A DNA stretch of 64,000 bases. It comes from Tribonema minus (taxonomy: Eukaryota > Sar > Xanthophyceae > Tribonematales > Tribonemataceae). The position numbers were made by a program, and so were the translations under genes. Below the pieces are notes generated by a model. It worked only from the letters and a program-made list of their open reading frames with translations, did not search any database and was not told where the DNA came from. Every line of letters starts with the position of its first letter. Positions within the stretch are counted from its first letter, which is position 1. This document shows, in pieces, positions 57,896-64,000 of the stretch. Where the stretch lies: contig JAFCMP010000047.1 of NCBI GenBank assembly GCA_017506865.1, positions 248,001-312,000 on the forward strand. Reading direction: 5' to 3'.

Positions 57896-59765
57896 ACAGT
57901 GGTCCAGATGGTGGATGTCCATATCGCGATGTACTTGCGAGCACACCAGACACATCAAGAGGTTCCATAGCTTTCTTGCGAGATTATGCATGCAAAATGC
58001 GGCAACGCGGCACAAGCCACCTACATGTAGCACGCTACCGCAAGTGCACGTGCATACCACACCACTTTACATTACAAGACATGTGACTCAGTCAAACATT
58101 CAGTGGCAAAGAAGTTAGCGATCCAATCAATGGTGAAAGAAACGCACTGTGTATGAATTTCAAACAAGAACTTGCCTGACTGGCACCTCATGTGGGACTT
58201 CTCGTATGACTGCTGGACAACTTGCACAATTATGTGCATTAGCCATGACATGTTATTGACAGCAAAATTTGTACAGGAGCTGAGTAGCAGTACATTGTGA
58301 CTCGTGGTGTTGGCGTGGCGCAGCGCACTCATTATCTCAGATCAGATTTCACTGCTGAAAAAGCAAGGGACCACTGCAGCAAACGTTGTGATGTTACCTT
58401 CAAAGTTGGTGCACCAGTGTACCTAACGCACTTGAGCAATCATGCCAACGCAAGCACCACATATGGTGCTGGATGATGGCCTCATTCAACAGCTGGATTT
58501 GTATACTTCGAAGTACTTTAGCTGCTGCATTCTGAGTTGAGCGCTAGTGCTGTAATCAGCTCTAGACTTCTAACATTTGATGGCGCCAAAACAGGGGTAG
58601 CAAGCAGAGGCGCATGCATGCATGCTGAGCTGCAAGTTTTGCACTGCGCCATGATGTTCATGCTCCACGTGCAGGAGGTCCTGCGGCTTGCGCCTGAAGT
58701 TAATATGTACCTAGGTTCAGGCGTACTCTAACCTACTGTATACGCATCGCGCCTTCAATGCAGGTCAGCCAAGTCTATGTAGCAGCATGCCAGAGAATGG
58801 CGTGCAGCAATCATGCGAGTCAACAGGGTGGCGTGGAGCAAATTCATGAACTGGCATTCTAGTAAGCCGCTTCAGCACACAACAATTTTGACACCATCAT
58901 GGCACGCCAGGTGGCCCGCACAAACAACAACTGCTGTGATTGGTGCAAAAGCATGCTACAGCAAGTACAATAAGGAGCAGGCGGCTGGCCCGTTCTGCAC
59001 AAGCAGTTCATCATTACTACCATAAAACAAGCAATGAAAACAAAGAAGGCACAGCCGAGCAGTCAGAATAGGCCAGGGACCTTCATATTTACCTCGCACA
59101 CCTGCCATTCAGCAGGTGAAACAACCTGGCAGCTCAACAGCCCAATGCCCGCTCCGATGCACTGACTGCAACAGAAAACTGCCTGCTCTGGACCCTCATA
59201 ACATTACAAGCTCTGTCCTCGCGCATTGTGCAACCTGGTGCTCTGTGTGTTGCTGCTGCAGCTGGCCTAAAGCAAACATCAATGTTTACATTGCTCCACA
59301 TCTACGTACATGTCCCGCCGTAGCCGTATTTGGCACCGCCGCGTGCTAGTGCTGCACCCGCTGCCGCTGCCGATGATGATGAAGTGGTGATGCGTTCCCG
59401 GCACAGTGGCTTGTGCGGCAATCTAGTAGGGGTACAGGACGCCGCCAACGCAGCCGTCGCCCCGAGCGACGCAGGGCACACCAGCGGGCGGGATGTGTAG
59501 AAGGACGGCCAAGACGCAGCGTCTCAAGTAGCCAATCAGCTGCCAGAAGGTGAAGCTGGTCTCGCGTCCGCAGGTGTCGCACTTGCCGAATAGCGTGATT
59601 GCCTGCGCGCGTAGGTCTCTGTCGGTGTCGGCTGCCAGCAGGTATGCTGAGTCGTGTGCTGATTTCTCAGAGACTGAGGGTCGTGCTGGTGCTGAATCGA
59701 GAGTAATGACAGCATAATTATCGTTGCCCGTGCTTGCTGGCCAACTCAAACCTGGTGATCTCAAC

Positions 59766-62249
59766 TAGTTTGGGGTCGGCGCGCGGGGGGGCGCGGAGAG
59801 GGTGGCGCTCATGGCGCAGCTCACGCATGAGTGCGGTGGCGTGCTCCTTGCCATTGACGGCAGTAATGCCTTCAACGCGCTGTCGCGCTCGGCGGTCCTC
59901 ACTGCGGTGGCCGAGCATCTGCCTGGCCTGTACGGCTACGTCGAGCACATCTACGGCCCCGGGCGGGCCCCTTGGCTACAATTTGGCCTAGATGGGCACG
60001 CCGACGCCGCCATCATCCTCTCCCAACAGGGCGTGCAGCAGGGCGACCCATTGGGGCCGCTGCTGTTCGCGCTGGCACTGCGCGGCACCATGGTGGCTGC
60101 CCGCGCCAAGTTCCCGCAGCTGGCGCTTCCGGGCTACCTCGATGACCTCACCATCATGACGCCCAGCTGTGACGCGCCAGTGCTCGGCCACGTTGGCCGC
60201 GCTTTCTGCTTTATACAACAGGCGCTGAGCGAGCTGAACATTCAGGTCAACGTCACGAAATGCGCAGCGCTGCTGCCGGCCTCAGGCGGCGCTCACGCGC
60301 GCGTCGCCGCCGTCTTCGCCGCCGCCGATGTCCCCGTACCAGTATGTGACGACGGCGTCACGCTGATGGGGGTGCCGGTGGGCACCGAGGACTTTGTGCG
60401 CACACACGTAGCGGCGACCCTTCGTGCCCCCAGCACCGACCGCCTGGTGGCGGAGCTGGTGCAGATGGAGGATGTGCAGGCTGCCTTCTCGATTCTGCGT
60501 CTTGCTGTCCCCGCCCGCGCAGGGCATGTCGCGCGCAACACGGCGCCATCCCTCACGCACGAGGAGCTACGGCGCTTCGACGCCATCACGCTGGCGGCCG
60601 TGGCGGCGCTGGCGCAGGAGCCATCGGCGGGCCTTACGCCGCCGGCCCACGAGGGCGCGCCGGCGGCTGGTGGCAATTGCCGCAGCCCGCCGGCGGTTGC
60701 GGCGGCGGCGGCACCGCCCTCTCTGTGGGCGGCGGCAGTGGCATGGGTACGCGGCGCCGACTGGGGTGGCGAGGCCCCGGTGACGCTACTAGCACATCAG
60801 CAGGTACGCGTGCATCTGCGGCTGGGGAGCGGCGGCTTTGGCGTGCTGGGCGCGGCGCCGCGTGCATGTGCCGCATTTGCTGCATGTGCCCTCGAGTGCA
60901 TGGGACCGGCACTGGCGGCGTTTCCAGTGGCGGCACGCAGCCGCGTCCTAGAGCACGCCCGCTACGGCTTCACCTTCACTCAGATAGCTACCTGCCTGCA
61001 GCAGCTGCGCAGCGGCAGCGATGATGCCGCAGCGGCCCTCGCACTGCTCCTGCCCTCGGTCTGGTACCAGGACTGGCGCCAGGACGACGGCGCGTGGCGG
61101 GCACTGCGCGATCTGCTGCAACGGGCAGGCGGAGCTGCGGGGCTGGGCATGCGGACTCGCGCCGGCGCGCGCCGCGCTGCGCCAGCGGCGGCGCGCGAGC
61201 CAGGCTCCGCCCAGGCCCCGCCGGCCGCCGTGCTGCCGCGGCGTCAAGCCGCGCCATCACGGGTGCTAGACGCAGCGCTCGCCGCCACGCAGCTGCGCCG
61301 GCTTGAAGCAGCAAATGCGTTGGAAGCAGTCGCGGCGTGGCGCAGCGGTGCCTCTAAGGGGGCCATGGGTTTCTTGGCACAACTGCCGAGCACTGACCCA
61401 GCGGAGACCATGTCGCCGCCGGAATTCCGCGAGACGCTGCGGCGCCACCTGGGCGTGGAGCGCCCCGCCTCCGCTGCGGCGCGGTGCCCCAAGTGTCATA
61501 AAACAGTGGAGTCAGGTGCCCACCTGCGCCGCTGCACACAAGGGCTCAACGTCACGCGACACAACTTGCTCGCAGACGCGCTTTTTCAGCTGCTCAAGCA
61601 GGTGGCCCACCTCCGCGGTCTCGACCGGGACACCCTTGCCCCCTTCCGCCGCTACGCGGCGCGCCACGGGTTCAACAAGTTCATGGACATCGTCTTCGGC
61701 AGCAACCAGATCTGCCTTCCAGTCCCTAAAGTGCAGCCGAGCGCTGACGCGGTAGCGGCAGGCCGGTGCACTAAACTGCGCGGCGGCTTTGAAGTAGCTT
61801 GTTGCATAGACGTCACCATACGTGACAGCTCATGTCCCTCCCGCCTCCGTCAGGCTCAGGGGGGCGCGCGCGATGTGCAGCGCGTGCTTGAATCGGCTTC
61901 GCAGGAAAAGATAGACACATACGTAGTCTCAGGGGCCCTGGACCCCACTACACACACCCTATTTTCCGCAGCCTTTGACCACTTCGGCGCTATGTCATGC
62001 GACACACAAGCGCTGCTACACGCACTCGCCGAGCAGAGCTCGCAGGGCAGCTACAATCTCGCGCAGCGCGTTGCCTTCTGGCGCCGCCGCACCTCCCTCG
62101 CGCTACAGCGCGCGCTCACACGTGTCGTGATCGACAACTGGAACGCAGTCATTGCCCCTGATGGCGACGTCAGTGCTTACCGCCGCATCGCACTGTTGCA
62201 AGTGCCGCGACCCTCGCCGGCCAGCGCCGAACCGCCGGCCCCTCCGTAG
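59766..62249 (+). mobile_element. 5'-truncated non-LTR retrotransposon ORF (reverse transcriptase, putative RLE)
   Basis: The frame is open from the TAG at 59766 to 62249 (815 residues from the GTG at 59802; first ATG 59811). It starts in mid-domain: ARGGAE, then RT motif A (LAIDGSNAFN, Asp 19), motif B (GVQQGDPLGPLLFA, ~77-90), the catalytic YLDD (112-115) and a motif D-like LNIQVNVTKC. The fingers region and any upstream ORF are missing, so it is a truncated insertion. A zinc-knuckle-like CPKCHK...HLRRC lies near 562-580. The C-terminal IDVTIRD (~667) and EKIDTY segments fit a PD-(D/E)xK restriction-like endonuclease, as in R2/NeSL/Dualen-type elements; that is inference. The frame has no stop, so it is fairly young or under selection. 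Short direct repeats (TGGTGATCTC) flank it. Confidence 0.75.
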
Positions 62250-62299
62250 ATTTAGTTATTGCCCGATTATCGTGTGCTCAACCCATGCGGTCCAGGACA

Positions 62300-62400
62300 T
62301 AATATACAACTTCAACTGGTGATCTCCCGCTGTGATCCAACTGCCAGTTGGTCTTCTCAACCTCAACTGGTGATCTCGACTGGCAAGTTGTGTCAACTGT
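62300..62400. repeat. Tail repeats after the retrotransposon
   Basis: TTCAACTGGTGATCTC (62308) and CTCAACTGGTGATCTC (62360) recur about 52 bp apart. A related CAAACCTGGTGATCTCAACT sits at 59746, on the 5' side of the truncated RT ORF. They could be a 3' tail repeat plus target-site duplication. Confidence 0.5.
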
Positions 62401-62444
62401 ACAGCTGTGGACTAGAACGAGACACACAACACAAGACGTCTGCA

Positions 62445-63933
62445 ATGACATCCACGATGGTTGATTCGGGTTCTTTGGCGGAGCACGCGTATGTCGCTCA
62501 CCTATGTCATGGAGCGCAACCCGCTGATAAGGCTGGTGTTGTGAATCTGCTGCACGCGGCGTGCGCAGCAGACCATCCCACAGAGGTGAGCGTTCATTCG
62601 TTTGAATGAAGAAATCATTTTTCCTGCGTGAGCACTACGCGACAGGTACGCTAAGCTCGTTCGACTGAGTACGAGGCATCTTTTTCCTGCGTGACGCCGT
62701 GAGCGCACTCAAGCACTTCCCTCGTGCACTTCAGTTCCGGCAGCGTCTTTGTAGACACCAGCGTCTTTGTAAACACCTCGAGAACAAGATCGCCAGCACA
62801 GCACGGAAACTACATCACTTGTTTGTCTTCTGGTAACTTTTTCATGTGATTGTTTGGCCTACCTGCTGTTCAAGCGTTTGCCGATTTGAGCTTGGCGATG
62901 CTGGTGAAGTTCCGCCTGGCTCGGTCCTTATTTGTACTCCGCGTCGTGTCTGTGCTGGCTCCCCCAGACAGGGATTGAACGGGCCGACCCAGCTGGCCCC
63001 AGGGCAAAGCATGGATTGAAGACGAAAATTGCGAAAGGCAAATGGAAGCATGGCTGGTTAGGGGTCTGCAATAGCTGCAAGAAAGATGAGAAGGTGAGAG
63101 CTTTGGCAAGGCAAGGCAAGCATTCTTCCCGTAGCTCTTGTCTCTCGGCACGACACCACCTTTTGCCACCGCCTGAGCCTCCAGCGCCTTGGAATAACCT
63201 CATTGTACTTCTTCGGGGCACAAAATCACATACAATGTGTCTGAAGCTGTGACGAATCATCCCCCTAGTGAAGAATACTTCTAGGTCATTGCCTGTCCCT
63301 GCTGGTACTCCAGCAGGTTGGTGTGAAGAGGTCGAGCCATGCTGCTTCTCAAGTACTCAAGGCTCTTACTCTTGAACAATTTGGCAGTGTTAATCAGTGA
63401 CAAGGTCCGGACAACCACTCATATCTATCGCAGGTGATTTGCGGCCCACATGCTATGCGATGCCAGTCATTGCGGATACATCAGCAGTAGTCAATTTGCC
63501 AAATGCGGGGCAATGTGATGGTTCATGCCTGGTGCAGGCTCCACCTGCAAATGTCAAGGTCCATGCATTGCTACCTATACAAACATGTGGGGCTCCTATA
63601 CCGCACTACCATCAAATCAAGCAGATGGCCGAAATTGACGACGTGATGCATCTTTTATAGACAAGGTGGCTGAGCAACCAATCAGTGTGAAACAAGCATG
63701 GTGTTGCTGTCGGTTGTTTTCTATGTTCAGATGCAACTCATTTGAGCGCAAATGGAAGTGGCTGTGCTCATCTAGGTACATACCTCCTTTTTGTCCTCAC
63801 AGGGTAAGGCAGAATGTTGTGCCGTGCCTCCCTCTGAAGAATTGTTGCCTGAGGACCCGAAAGACATCAAGTCTTTCGCAGCTGCCACACCGTGTGAGAC
63901 GTGCAAAGGGAAAGGCCACGAATGCAGCTTTCG
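62445..63933 (+). CDS. Unrecognised Cys-rich protein, 5' part, runs off the window
   Basis: Three exons agree in phase: 62445-62585 (MTSTMVDSGSLAEHAY), 62968-63093 (GKWKHGWLGVCNSCKKDEK) and 63803-63933 (KAECCAVPPSEELLPED, then PCETCKGKGHECSFR). The last ends at a perfect GTGAGT donor in phase 2, so the gene continues beyond 64000. About 132 residues are visible. CxxC pairs and one CxxCxGxG motif (CETCKGKG, as in DnaJ central domains) suggest zinc binding. No family could be named. Intron 2 contains a further frame (63435-63660) with a usable acceptor, but it stops early. Confidence 0.55.
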
Positions 63934-64000
63934 GTGAGTTTACACTGCATACCTCTGTGACTACCTTTTTCTTACCATGTGCTGAGCCAATTGCCAGTAT

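Larger units (their letters stand above)
56586..59741. other. Intergenic, no gene called
   Basis: Two copies of the dispersed AATTCTCGCTCAGGGCGC motif lie at 57122-57145 and 57872-57895. A minus-strand frame at 59423-59764 (KCDTCGRETSFTFWQLIGYL) has no ATG and no recognisable family. Nothing else is seen. Confidence 0.45.

Noticed and set aside
59423..59764. Minus-strand frame with KCDTCGRETSFTFW
   Set aside because: No ATG at its start, no recognisable family, and it abuts the truncated retrotransposon.

Overview
This is nuclear DNA from a eukaryote, most likely a photosynthetic stramenopile such as a yellow-green or brown alga. Nearly every gene has many short exons with GT-AG (a few GC-AG) introns. 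There are E2F, bromodomain, RGS and cyclic-nucleotide-binding proteins. One gene opens with a signal peptide followed by ALA|FAP, the plastid-import signature of algae with secondary red plastids. F-box/ankyrin proteins of the GHLEVLQWA type and telomere-type TTAGGG runs fit the same group. The species is an inference. All gene models were built by eye from reading frame, splice consensus and intron phase.

Layout. 0-3.9 kb: a degenerate tandem repeat, then a PPR gene (1551-3338, +) with a decayed Smr domain. 3.9-8.3 kb: a five-exon armadillo-repeat gene (+). 9.8-22.3 kb: two diverged copies of one minus-strand chromatin-reader gene (coiled coil, poly-Q, PHD-like, bromodomain). The right copy (16877-22340) is complete; the left copy (10991-13851) has lost exons. 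22.6-24.0 kb: an F-box/ankyrin gene with two apparent frameshifts. 25.0-25.4 kb: a hAT-type MITE. 28.0-29.5 kb: a DUG3/YafJ-like class II glutamine amidotransferase (+). 30.4-33.7 kb: a second F-box/ankyrin gene (+). 34.7-47.0 kb: a 15-exon signalling gene (+) with an N-terminal membrane anchor, a cyclic-nucleotide-binding domain, an RGS domain, Q/A-rich linkers and a C-terminal CaaX box. 50.4-53.0 kb: an E2F transcription factor (-). It diverges from a plastid-targeted double-ABM monooxygenase (53281-56272, +), and the 261-bp shared promoter contains an E2F site. 59.8-62.2 kb: a 5'-truncated non-LTR retrotransposon ORF with reverse transcriptase and an inferred restriction-like endonuclease. 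62.4 kb to the edge: an unrecognised Cys-rich gene running off the window.

The most unusual signal runs across genes. Many introns contain tandem, often regularly spaced copies of a segment spanning the neighbouring splice junction (intron end plus exon start, or exon end plus intron start). They occur in the armadillo gene, the 30-kb ankyrin gene, the CNBD/RGS gene, the E2F gene and probably the ABM and bromodomain genes. Some copies are decayed; others look usable and would give in-frame alternative products. This looks like a local, recurring process of intron growth and splice-site multiplication.

No tRNA, rRNA or CRISPR array was recognised. Long intergenic stretches are described where they hold something and declared empty where they do not.
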